Source of the DNA: an uncultured Methanomicrobiales archaeon
GTDB taxonomy: Archaea > Thermoplasmatota > Thermoplasmata > Methanomassiliicoccales > Methanomethylophilaceae
Length of the DNA: 35,804 nt
Direction: 5' to 3'
NCBI GenBank assembly: GCA_937892275.1
Contig: CALAVG010000057.1
Coordinates: 1-35,804, forward strand
In this document: in pieces, positions 1 to 6,882 of the stretch
Layout of the letters: every line of letters starts with the position of its first letter
Numbering within the stretch: the stretch's first letter is position 1
Position numbers and translations under genes: made by a program
The notes under the pieces: model-generated
Told to the model about the DNA's origin: nothing
Seen by the model: only the letters and a program-made list of their open reading frames with translations
Databases searched by the model: none

Positions 1-85
1 CGGCTGACTGTAGAGTGTTTTCGGTAAAACCGATACAGCCGCTGAAATCAGCAGGCCCCCTGTTCAAATCAGGGAGTGGGGACCA
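1..85 (+). tRNA. tRNA-Tyr (GTA), 5' part outside window, with intron
   Basis: The 3' part of an archaeal tRNA-Tyr. Anticodon stem GCTGA (3-7) pairs with TCAGC (48-52), loop CT-GTA-G precedes an intron of about 33 nt (14-46), and position 38 is A47. The T arm is CCCTG-TTCAAAT-CAGGG (58-74), the 3' acceptor strand is 75-81, discriminator A82, and CCA is encoded (83-85). G at position 72 and A73 fit archaeal Tyr identity (C1-G72). The intron is at the canonical 37/38 site; a relaxed bulge-helix-bulge can be drawn with bulges AGA (12-14) and AAA (45-47) and a central helix containing one T-T mismatch. The D arm and 5' acceptor strand lie before the window. The 3' end is the insertion site of the island that follows. 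Confidence 0.9.
14..46 (+). other. tRNA-Tyr intron (37/38)
   Basis: Insert between G13 (position 37) and A47 (position 38) of tRNA-Tyr. Removing it restores a normal 7-nt anticodon loop. It contains its own hairpin GTTTT/AAAAC (17-21 with 26-30). The cut points could shift by one base because an A is present at both junctions. Confidence 0.75.
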
Positions 86-87
86 TT
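66..87 (+). repeat. attL: left copy of 22-bp attachment core in tRNA-Tyr 3' end
   Basis: The 22 bases from the T loop through the acceptor strand, CCA and two following T's recur without mismatch at 34416-34437. A tRNA 3' end repeated as a direct repeat with a tyrosine integrase gene just inside one copy is the classic arrangement of an integrated archaeal element. Downstream of both copies the sequences stay distantly alignable at the same offset, with a stretch of 17 out of 18 matches around 135-152 and 34485-34502. Confidence 0.85.
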
Positions 88-285
88 ATTGTCCAGCATC
101 TCCTTTACGGACCCGTTTAAAATTTTCCGCGAAAATTTGACGTGTACCACTTTACGCACGCGCACTAAGGGTATTTTACAACACAAAAAACGGTCCGATT
201 ACGGACCCCTTTTCGGACAGCACGTTCCTAAGACCAGAGGGAAGAAACCTCTCATCAACAACCCGAACAACGGAGGCGTTCTGCC
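88..285 (+). other. Non-coding/leader stretch between attL and the helicase gene; split-ORF remnant
   Basis: No independent gene is visible here. An open frame runs from the tRNA through 289 and ends in TGA overlapping the ATG of the helicase gene (ATGA). It has only a TTG at 89 and no ribosome site of its own. Its frame equals that of the Rep-like gene across the right att, so in an excised circle it would continue the ORF that begins near 34319. It includes the GGTCCG-ATTA-CGGACC inverted repeat (192-207) and an arm-like GTACCAC (144-150). Confidence 0.55.
192..207. promoter_or_regulatory. Inverted repeat GGTCCG-N4-CGGACC
   Basis: Perfect 6-bp arms around ATTA, about 80 bp before the helicase start. 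The 11-mer GATTACGGACC in it recurs at 6063-6073 in the resolvase operon, where GGTCCG (6048-6053) and CGGACC (6068-6073) again face each other. It could be an operator for an element-encoded regulator. Confidence 0.35.
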
Positions 286-1896
286 ATGAATCCTTCCGAT
301 GCGATGATGTATCTGAAGGCCTTGGGATACACCCTAGACAGCGGATACGTGTTCAACGGGAAGTACCGTTACGGGAGGATCTTCGAAGATGCGTTCGTCC
401 CCGAAGGCGATTCCTCGGTCCCAATACCATGGTCGAATATTATTGAATTCCACAGTTGCGACAGCGGTTCCTTCGGCAGCAATCTCATGGTCATAAAGAC
501 GGACGGCACAGATACGGAACTGAAACGTTCCGAGCTTCCCGAGAGGAACGGATACTCCGGGCTGAAACCCAATCCCAACGGAGAGGGATTCCTGATGCCG
601 TACAGCATATCCGACCTGATGAATGCCTGGAGATTTGTCTTCCCGGACTTCAGAGAAAAATGCTGGAAGGAGATCACCACGAACTACATCATGGTGGATC
701 TCTCCCTCATCGGAGAGAGGGGATTCAAAAGCCTGGATGACCCGATGATCACCCGCATAGCAGCATACGTACAGGACCAGTTGAAGAAGCTCGGATGCAA
801 GGGCAAACAACCGGGAAAGGATATCATCAGGGATGTTCTGATCGCACAGGCCGAACTCAACTCCAGGAATGCTTTCCTGGATATGATGCGCTCGAAATTC
901 TGGGACAAACAGCCGCGTCTGGACAGGTTGTTCATCGATGTGTTCGGTGCGAGGATGCGCGGTCTTTCCGAGGAGGATTCGGAAGCCGTGTTGAAGGACG
1001 TGTGCAAATGCTGGTTCCTGGGTGCGGTAGCACGTCAGCACAGGGCGATCCAACTAGACATCATCCCCATCATGATCGGTGCCACCGGGACAAGGAAGTC
1101 GTCTGCAGTAAGATGGATGGCGACCTGTGACGAGTTCTACAGGGATCCCCTCGACATCAGCGAGAAGAGATTCGTTGAGGACACCAAAGGCGGGCTGATA
1201 ATCGAACTGGCGGAGATGAAGGCCACCAAGGGGATGGATAACGATTACCTCAAGGGTTTCATCTCCAGGGCCTCCGACCACATAAGACTCCCCTATGACA
1301 GATGTGCCAGCGAAAACGTCCGCAGATTCGTGATCATCGGCACCACCAACGAAGCAGAGTTTCTGTCTGACCCCACCGGGAACAGGAGATACTTCCCGTT
1401 CACGGCGAACCCGGAGATGGCAATCGTCGGTTTCGGTAAAGGAGGTTTCAGATCGGATGAAGCTAAGGAATACATCATCCAGGTCTGGGCTGAAGCCTAT
1501 CACAGATACATGTCAAAGGAAGGATGGGATCTTAATCCGAAGACCATCCAGATGGCAAAAATCGCACAGGAAGCATCCACCATAAACAACCCGAATGTAG
1601 ACATCCTCTCCGAACTGGTAGATGAACTATATCCTCTCCCTGGAGCAAGATTGTGCAGGAAGGATCTGGAATTCATCCTATCATCGAACGCTGGAATCTA
1701 CGGTGATGAAGCCATCAAAGCTGCCGACCTGTGGATGAGATCACCGCACCCGGGATGGAGCAATATCGCCGCCATGAGGATCCACGCAGAAGGGAGAGAA
1801 TGGATGAAACAGGCAAGCACCACCCAGAGATGCAGAGAAAGACTCCAGCCAGTAGGTTACATGACACCGCCTCCGATGCACATGCTGGGGGAGTGA
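286..1896 (+). CDS. VapE-like / SF3-type helicase (plasmid replication)
   Basis: 536-aa P-loop ATPase resembling the virulence-associated E (VapE) family, whose members are the helicase half of primase-helicases in phages, plasmids and islands. Walker A GATGTRKS lies near residues 265-272, Walker B GLIIELAE near 303-310, and an asparagine sensor region GTTNEAEF with the following TGNRRYFPF near 352-370, as in VapE proteins. No primase motif is evident in the roughly 200-residue N-terminal part. The ATG is preceded by GGAGGCG at good spacing and overlaps the stop of an upstream open frame (ATGA), which suggests translational coupling. It is the first gene after attL, as expected for a replication module. 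A divergent cellular function cannot be excluded. Confidence 0.75.
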   Translation: MNPSDAMMYLKALGYTLDSGYVFNGKYRYGRIFEDAFVPEGDSSVPIPWSNIIEFHSCDSGSFGSNLMVIKTDGTDTELKRSELPERNGYSGLKPNPNGEGFLMPYSISDLMNAWRFVFPDFREKCWKEITTNYIMVDLSLIGERGFKSLDDPMITRIAAYVQDQLKKLGCKGKQPGKDIIRDVLIAQAELNSRNAFLDMMRSKFWDKQPRLDRLFIDVFGARMRGLSEEDSEAVLKDVCKCWFLGAVARQHRAIQLDIIPIMIGATGTRKSSAVRWMATCDEFYRDPLDISEKRFVEDTKGGLIIELAEMKATKGMDNDYLKGFISRASDHIRLPYDRCASENVRRFVIIGTTNEAEFLSDPTGNRRYFPFTANPEMAIVGFGKGGFRSDEAKEYIIQVWAEAYHRYMSKEGWDLNPKTIQMAKIAQEASTINNPNVDILSELVDELYPLPGARLCRKDLEFILSSNAGIYGDEAIKAADLWMRSPHPGWSNIAAMRIHAEGREWMKQASTTQRCRERLQPVGYMTPPPMHMLGE

Positions 1897-1897
1897 T

Positions 1898-1992
1898 GTT
1901 ACAGTGTTACACCCGTTTCACCGACTTCATACGCGCGCGTACGGGGGTTAAGGGGTCTCTCAAAACCACTATAACAAGTGTAACAGTGTAAC
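1898..1992. repeat. Long-spaced inverted repeat after the helicase gene
   Basis: GTTACAGTGTTACAC (1898-1912) and GTGTAACAGTGTAAC (1978-1992) are inverted copies with one mismatch, separated by 65 bp that include an alternating ACGCGCGCGTACG stretch. They could form a cruciform or terminator, or serve as iterated binding sites or a replication origin. The function is unknown. Confidence 0.5.
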
Positions 1993-2238
1993 AGAAGGAA
2001 TGAAAGATGGAAAATCTTGGAAACCACTCAAAAAAAAAACCAATTCACTAAGAAATTCCCAAATTGAACAACTATACTTTTCTTAAATGCCGGCCTTAGA
2101 ACCGGGGGATTTTTCACGATAGTCCCGGGGTTTCCGTGCAGATCCGATATCGTTTACTGGGTCATGTCCTGGACAGTATCCGATTTCTCTGTTTTCGGGG
2201 CTAATTTTCGATTCATTTTCGTGTTCTTCTGGGGGTTA

Positions 2239-2272
2239 GTATAGTGTAATTTAAGTACTAATAGTACTATAC
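2239..2272. promoter_or_regulatory. AT-rich inverted repeat in IS1 leader
   Basis: GTATAGT (2239-2245) and ACTATAC (2266-2272) face each other just before the transposase start at 2288, with the palindrome AGTACT twice between them. A TATA-like promoter or operator of the transposase is the likely role. Confidence 0.35.
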
Positions 2273-2287
2273 ACATACAGTGGTAAG

Positions 2288-3769
2288 ATGGGCATTCCGG
2301 AAGAGATCAGGAAAGTGGAAAGGCCTGCGAACACCGTCGTGGTGGCATACGGTAAGGACAAGGACAAATACGCAGTGAGGTCGAGGATCGGCTGCAGGAA
2401 CATCGACGGGCGCAGGGTGCCCGTAGAAGGTCCGATAGTCGGGCACATAATCAACGGCGAATACGTTCCGATCGATGAGAAACAGAGGGTATCGGAGAGC
2501 CCCGTCGACATCAAGGACTGGGCGAACATCGAATTCATCACCTATTGCTCCTCCGACCTCCTGGACGAGCTATGCCAGGTGTACCACAGGGACGATGCAC
2601 TGAAGCTGTACTGCATAGCCGTCCTCAGGGCATGTTATAACGGGATCAAGGACGACGAGCTGAAGGACGCCTACGACAACTCGTTCCTTTCGGAGATGTA
2701 CCCCGGTGTCGCGCTGTCGCGCAACACCGTATCCGAGTTCCACAAGGATGTGGGGAAGACGTACTCCAAGATCGTGGAGTACATGCGCAACCGTGTCGCG
2801 AAACTTCAGGAATCCCACCATCTGGTGATAGACAGTACCCTGAAATCAGACGAGAGCACAGTCAATTCCCTGTCCAATTACTCCCGCAAGGCCCGTACCA
2901 AGGGCACCAAGGACATCTCGGTGCTTTACGCTTATGATGTGGAGACCATGGAACCCGTGTGTTCCAAGATCTATCCCGGCAACATGCTGGATATCGTGGC
3001 TTTCAGAGATTTCCTGAACACCAACAGGATCTCCAAAGGCCTGATCATAGCCGATAAAGGATTCACGGTAAAAGCAGCCAATCAGGTCTTCGCGGATAAT
3101 CCGGAACTCCATTATCTACTCCCGCTGAAAAGGGACGCTGCACTCATCGATCATTATGACATGTATCAATTCGAGATGTCCCTGGACGGCAACCCCCAGA
3201 TCGTATGCAGGAAAGCGAAGATCAACAACGAGAGGAAATGGCTGTACTCCTTCAGGGATGCCACCAAAGCGGCCAACGAGGAATACGCATACCTGCAGAA
3301 GCACAAGGACGATTACGATCCAGCCGACCACGAAGCAAGGAGGGAGGAGTTCGGAACGATCGTGTTCGAATCCGATTACGACTGTCCCTGTGAACTCATA
3401 TACAAAGCCTATGAGGAACGCTGGCTGATCGAGATGGTGTTCCGTTACTACAAGGACGTCAACGAATTCGACGAGACCCGGGTGCATTCCGATTATTCCG
3501 TGATCTCATCGGAGTTCGTCTGTTTCCTGTCGAGCGTCATCAGCAGCAGGATACTGAAGAGATTCGATTCCGCCAAATCATTGGACGGTCTCAGTTACGG
3601 GAAGAGCATGGCCGTGTTGGAGAGGGCGAAGAAGGTACGCATAGACGGTAAATGGAACCTTGTCAGGCTTACAGGTAAGGACAGCGAGATACTGATCGAT
3701 CTGGGACTCATCCCCGATGTCATAACCGTGAAGAATCCCCGCGGGCGCCCCCGTAAGAACAAACCCTGA
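2288..3769 (+). CDS. DDE transposase of IS1
   Basis: 493-aa transposase of the IS4 superfamily, closest by pattern to the IS1634 group. The three acidic residues can be placed at VIDSTL (about residue 182), IIADKGF (about 256) and in YEERWLIEMVFRYYKD (E about 382), the last being the Y-(2)-R-(3)-E signature region. The C-terminus ends in a basic RGRPRKNK tail. It lies centrally between the inverted repeats of its element and appears full length, so the element may still be active. Ribosome-site match is weak (GGTAAG). Confidence 0.88.
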   Translation: MGIPEEIRKVERPANTVVVAYGKDKDKYAVRSRIGCRNIDGRRVPVEGPIVGHIINGEYVPIDEKQRVSESPVDIKDWANIEFITYCSSDLLDELCQVYHRDDALKLYCIAVLRACYNGIKDDELKDAYDNSFLSEMYPGVALSRNTVSEFHKDVGKTYSKIVEYMRNRVAKLQESHHLVIDSTLKSDESTVNSLSNYSRKARTKGTKDISVLYAYDVETMEPVCSKIYPGNMLDIVAFRDFLNTNRISKGLIIADKGFTVKAANQVFADNPELHYLLPLKRDAALIDHYDMYQFEMSLDGNPQIVCRKAKINNERKWLYSFRDATKAANEEYAYLQKHKDDYDPADHEARREEFGTIVFESDYDCPCELIYKAYEERWLIEMVFRYYKDVNEFDETRVHSDYSVISSEFVCFLSSVISSRILKRFDSAKSLDGLSYGKSMAVLERAKKVRIDGKWNLVRLTGKDSEILIDLGLIPDVITVKNPRGRPRKNKP

Positions 3770-3941
3770 TCGTGGTATAGTTATACGATTTGGGAATCTC
3801 TTAATTCACCAGAGCCGAGTAAACGAAATAACTGAGCATCATAGGATGTATGAATCGTTCGAAGCGAACTGTTTCGTATACTCCCGCTCTGGGCCTCTAT
3901 TCTACATCACTAATATCTAATCAGGAAATCATACATCGAAT

Positions 3942-4571
3942 ATGGGTTTCCTGAGGAATCTTATCGATTCATTCAATGCATTCCTGGAGAAACGCCGCGA
4001 GAAGCGGCGTATCGAGCAGGAACGCAGGCGGATTGAGAGGGAGAGACGCCTCGAAGAGGAAAGGAGGCGGCAGGAACAGGAGAGGTTCCTGTACCGTCTC
4101 GGCAACGACTTCGAGGATTACGTCATCGGGATGTTCGATTCCGAGAGGTTCGAGCTCATCCACCGGACACCCACCAACGACGACACCAACGGCAGATTCG
4201 TTCATTCGATGGTCTATCCCGATCTTCGTTTCAGGGAGATCGCCACAGGAAGGAAGTTCTGGGTGGAGGTCAAGTTCCGGGCACGCACCGAGGACAGGGG
4301 CGTGATTACATGGTGCAATGACAATCAGCTCAGGAACTACAAGAAGACGATGTACGAGTCCAGGAATCCGGTGTTCATCATGATCGGTCTCGGAGGGACC
4401 GTTCAGAATCCGGAGAAGATCTTCTGTCTGAATCTCGATAGGATCAACTTCACAACCCTCTACTATGGGACATATGTTCACAACAGGGTCACCAACCGCA
4501 GGATCGAATCCTTCGAAGAGCTAATCGACATCGACGGAAAGGCCGAAACGGATAACCATTTCCGCCAGTGA
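3942..4571 (+). CDS. Coiled-coil protein with PD-(D/E)XK nuclease-like domain
   Basis: 209-aa protein. Residues about 15-48 are an uninterrupted charged Arg/Glu-rich helix, probably a coiled coil. The rest resembles a restriction-endonuclase-like fold: FEDYV (about 57-61), YPDLRF with D near 94, and VEVKFR with E near 109 and K near 111, which fits the D...ExK active-site pattern. It stands alone between IS1 and the convergent ATPase operon. It may be a DNA nuclease of the island (processing or defence). No partner methylase is visible. The start has no good ribosome site. Confidence 0.55.
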   Translation: MGFLRNLIDSFNAFLEKRREKRRIEQERRRIERERRLEEERRRQEQERFLYRLGNDFEDYVIGMFDSERFELIHRTPTNDDTNGRFVHSMVYPDLRFREIATGRKFWVEVKFRARTEDRGVITWCNDNQLRNYKKTMYESRNPVFIMIGLGGTVQNPEKIFCLNLDRINFTTLYYGTYVHNRVTNRRIESFEELIDIDGKAETDNHFRQ

Positions 4572-4641
4572 AAACACGAAAACCTATCAAAATCCTACAG
4601 GTTAAGATATAGATATATGCGTACACGGGGTGTGTTTTGGT

Positions 4642-4662
4642 GGTGGAATTTTTCATTCCACC
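4642..4662. terminator. Hairpin between convergent genes
   Basis: GGTGGAAT (4642-4649) and ATTCCACC (4655-4662) form a perfect 8-bp stem with a TTTTC loop, followed on the + strand by GTTTT. It coincides with the stop codon of the leftward ATPase gene and lies 70 bp after the rightward nuclease-like gene, so it may end transcription from either side. Confidence 0.5.
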
Positions 4663-5741
4663 GTTTTAACACGTTTGTAACGGTCGATGTTCTTCTCCGA
4701 CTTGTCGACAGCCCAGGATAGCCCGTACTCCTCCGCCTTCCTCCTGAGAGTAGTTACGGGGATGCCGAAGGCTCTTGAGATTGACTCGTCCGTCAGACCC
4801 ATCGACTTGATCCTCGAAGCTGCAGCAAGAAGGATCCCCTCTGGGCCTTTGAGTTCCTCAGCCTCGGTCTCTTTCATGTCACGATAGAAGTTCCTGATGG
4901 CATCGACCATCTCGAAGCTGGAGACGTTCCCGGTGGCGGAAATGAAGGCCTTGAAATCGAATCCTTCGCCGACAGAGAATTCCGCCGAGGCCTTGTGGTC
5001 GTAGCAGAACTCCCCTTCCTTCAGTTTGTCCGGCGGAGTCGTCCATGACAGCTTGGGAATGATTGTGGCTTCCGCACGTTCCAGGGCGCTGTATTTCATG
5101 AATATGATGTCGCGTGTGTCGAGGTTCAGATTATGCTTTCTGATGATCTTCCTTGCGAAATCCTCGTGCCTATCCCATAGCACGCTGACGTTGCCCGGAT
5201 TATCAGGATCGTCGATGAAGTTCCTGAACGCGGGCCCCATGTTCTTGGTAACAGGTGATAAGAGCCAGACTGCGATATTGAACTTCCTTATGATGCCCAT
5301 GAACGTCTTCATGGAAGTCACCGTGGGCGTACCGTTGTGCTCTCCGAGAAGGAAGTTCTGGGCCTCGTCAAGGATCAGGAGAAGGTTCTCGTTCTTTTCC
5401 AGGACATCGGCGGCAATCGGGAAGAGTTCCTTCAGTGAGACGATATGATGGACGCCTGCAGGGTAATCTGTTACGAATTTCTCCCTATGCTTCCTGACGA
5501 AGATTACGTTGGTGGCAATCCTCCATTTTCCCAGTTCCGGGTATGTGCCGTTGACCAGCATCTGTGCGAAGGATATGGCGGAATGTGTCTTTCCTCCGCC
5601 TCTGCGGCCTGACGTGACCATCAGGGCCCCGGGCCTGAACACCTTCTGGTAGTACTTCAGGATCACATCCCGTTTGATCTTGCCCATCCTTTTCCTGTTC
5701 TCGGCATCCCACTCCGAGGGTTCTTCATCATACTCATTCAT
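4653..5741 (-). CDS. Zot/FtsK-like P-loop ATPase with C-terminal helix-turn-helix
   Basis: 362-aa ATPase. Walker A SGRRGGGKT is at residues 44-52 and Walker B LLILDEAQ at 121-128, with the FLL and 'LSPVTKN' region after it. This layout resembles zonular-occludens-toxin-like and plasmid DNA-transfer ATPases. Residues about 310-345 (LTDESISRAFGIPVTTLRRKAEEYG) look like a helix-turn-helix. No transmembrane segment is seen. The start overlaps the stop of the preceding small gene by 8 nt, so it is the third gene of the resolvase operon. A role in DNA partition, transfer or packaging of the element is inferred. Confidence 0.6.
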   Translation of the reverse strand: MNEYDEEPSEWDAENRKRMGKIKRDVILKYYQKVFRPGALMVTSGRRGGGKTHSAISFAQMLVNGTYPELGKWRIATNVIFVRKHREKFVTDYPAGVHHIVSLKELFPIAADVLEKNENLLLILDEAQNFLLGEHNGTPTVTSMKTFMGIIRKFNIAVWLLSPVTKNMGPAFRNFIDDPDNPGNVSVLWDRHEDFARKIIRKHNLNLDTRDIIFMKYSALERAEATIIPKLSWTTPPDKLKEGEFCYDHKASAEFSVGEGFDFKAFISATGNVSSFEMVDAIRNFYRDMKETEAEELKGPEGILLAAASRIKSMGLTDESISRAFGIPVTTLRRKAEEYGLSWAVDKSEKNIDRYKRVKTVE

Positions 5742-6135
5742 CGACGAAGGCCTCCGCGTTGATGAAGTCGGTCTTTGAGTTCAGTTCCAGAAGCTCCCTC
5801 AGGAGTCCGGTTGTGAAGAGAAGCTCCGTGATCCTCCCAAGACACTTCGCATAGGCGAGCTTGTCAACGTGTCCTTTTCTCGGGATCCATCCCTCGGGAA
5901 TCACGTCGACCTTCCTGTCGAGACAGTATTCGAGATAGGTCTGAAGATCGTAGATGTGCTCTGCATAGGGATTATCCTCTTCCATGTACCACAGGCATTC
6001 GGTGTACATGTCGTTGAGTTCTCTGAGATCCTTCTCCCATTCCGCCTGGTCCGAAATCGACCGATTACGGACCTCTGCGTTCTTTATAACCGTTTGAGGG
6101 GTTTTCTCCACCCCTCCCTTTTGGACCCCGGTCAT
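5734..6135 (-). CDS. Small hypothetical protein in the resolvase operon
   Basis: 133-aa protein of unknown function, acidic after a basic N-terminal segment, with no recognised motif. The start at 6135 is chosen because its ATG overlaps the resolvase stop (ATGA) and is preceded by AAAAGGAGGTG at proper spacing; a longer frame to 6243 would sit inside the resolvase. It overlaps the ATPase start by 8 nt, so the three genes are translationally coupled. It carries two of the CGGACC hexamers noted as possible operators. Confidence 0.65.
   Translation of the reverse strand: MTGVQKGGVEKTPQTVIKNAEVRNRSISDQAEWEKDLRELNDMYTECLWYMEEDNPYAEHIYDLQTYLEYCLDRKVDVIPEGWIPRKGHVDKLAYAKCLGRITELLFTTGLLRELLELNSKTDFINAEAFVDE
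6048..6073. promoter_or_regulatory. Facing GGTCCG and CGGACC hexamers
   Basis: GGTCCG (6048-6053) and CGGACC (6068-6073) repeat the arms seen at 192-207, and 11 bases (6063-6073) are identical to 197-207. They lie inside a coding region, so they may simply be shared element sequence. Confidence 0.25.
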
Positions 6136-6749
6136 TCGGACACCTCCTTTTCGGACCTGGTGGAGATGAGGTTCTCTACCTCCTCCCTTCTGCGGAGAAG
6201 AGTGGTCTTCGGGATGCGAAGATCTCTTGAGATCGATTTCCATGAGTTTCCGGCAATGCGGAGGGTGACGATTGTGTCGATGGGGATGTCGTCCCTTCTC
6301 TTCCTTCCGAGGTGGACACCTTTGGCCTTCCTCGCCTCAATCCCTTCTCTGGTCCTCTGAACGATGATCTCCCTCTCCCATTCGGCGATGGCCCCTATGA
6401 TTTGCATCTGCACCTTCCCCATGGGTGTGGTGGGGTCTATCTCCCCCATATCGGCACAGATGAGCTTGACCCCGTAGGTATTGAGGTTGTCCATAGTGAT
6501 GTTGAGCTGCACAAGGGACCTCATAACCCTGTCGAGCTTCGTGACGAGGATCGCATCGAACAAATGGTTCGATGCATCAAGCATGAGATCCTGCCATCCG
6601 GGGCGGTTCGCATCCTTTGCAGAGGCCTCATCGGAGTATTCACGATAGACTTCGAATCCCCTGTTCTTGGCCATCTCCCTGAGACGGGGGAGCTGGTTAG
6701 TCTCATCCTGCTTCTTCGTGGAGACGCGGACATAGATGGCGACCTTCAT
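6132..6749 (-). CDS. Serine recombinase (resolvase/invertase type)
   Basis: 205-aa resolvase. The N-terminal catalytic domain has YVRVST with the nucleophile Ser10, the KLDR..RS segment near 71-78, GVKLICADMGEIDPTTPMGKV and WEREIIVQRTREGIEARKAKG of the E helix. A helix-turn-helix with SWKSISRDLRIPKTTLLRR follows. Its length matches small Tn3/Hin-type resolvases. The start at 6749 is preceded by GGGAGGCG; the frame extends further upstream without a supporting site. It is the first gene of a three-gene operon and may resolve dimers or invert DNA of the element. A TATA-like GTATATTCC lies on the minus strand near 6811-6820. Confidence 0.88.
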   Translation of the reverse strand: MKVAIYVRVSTKKQDETNQLPRLREMAKNRGFEVYREYSDEASAKDANRPGWQDLMLDASNHLFDAILVTKLDRVMRSLVQLNITMDNLNTYGVKLICADMGEIDPTTPMGKVQMQIIGAIAEWEREIIVQRTREGIEARKAKGVHLGRKRRDDIPIDTIVTLRIAGNSWKSISRDLRIPKTTLLRRREEVENLISTRSEKEVSE

Positions 6750-6837
6750 ATCCAAACGCCTCCCGAAAATGTGCCCGGGACGGGCTGCCTGTTTACTGCT
6801 CCGCAATCAGGAATATACATGTTTTCGATGTTCCTGC

Positions 6838-6855
6838 GTACCCCTATACGGGTAC
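6838..6855. promoter_or_regulatory. Inverted repeat GTACCC-N6-GGGTAC
   Basis: Perfect 6-bp arms in the 133-bp gap between the resolvase and the regulator gene. It contains TATACGG, which also forms the 16-bp palindrome at 6980-6995. It could be an operator or the terminator of the large leftward cluster. Confidence 0.35.
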
Positions 6856-6882
6856 TGTTTCCGTATGAAACGCCTGTGCTTT

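Larger units (their letters stand above)
2049..3803 (+). mobile_element. Insertion sequence 1 (IS4/IS1634-like), complete
   Basis: Ends are defined by 29-bp terminal inverted repeats (2049-2077 and 3775-3803, about 24 of 29 matching) and by the direct repeat ATTCAC just outside (2043-2048 and 3804-3809), a 6-bp target duplication. One DDE transposase is encoded inside after a leader of about 210 bp. Intact ends, ORF and target duplication suggest recent transposition. Confidence 0.85.

Noticed and set aside
89..289. Short ORF after the tRNA as an independent gene
   Set aside because: It begins with TTG directly after the att core and has no ribosome site; it makes better sense as the 3' half of an ORF split by integration.
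6132..6806. Longer resolvase start at 6806
   Set aside because: The extra 19 residues precede the normal resolvase N-terminus and lack a ribosome site, whereas 6749 has GGGAGGCG at good spacing.
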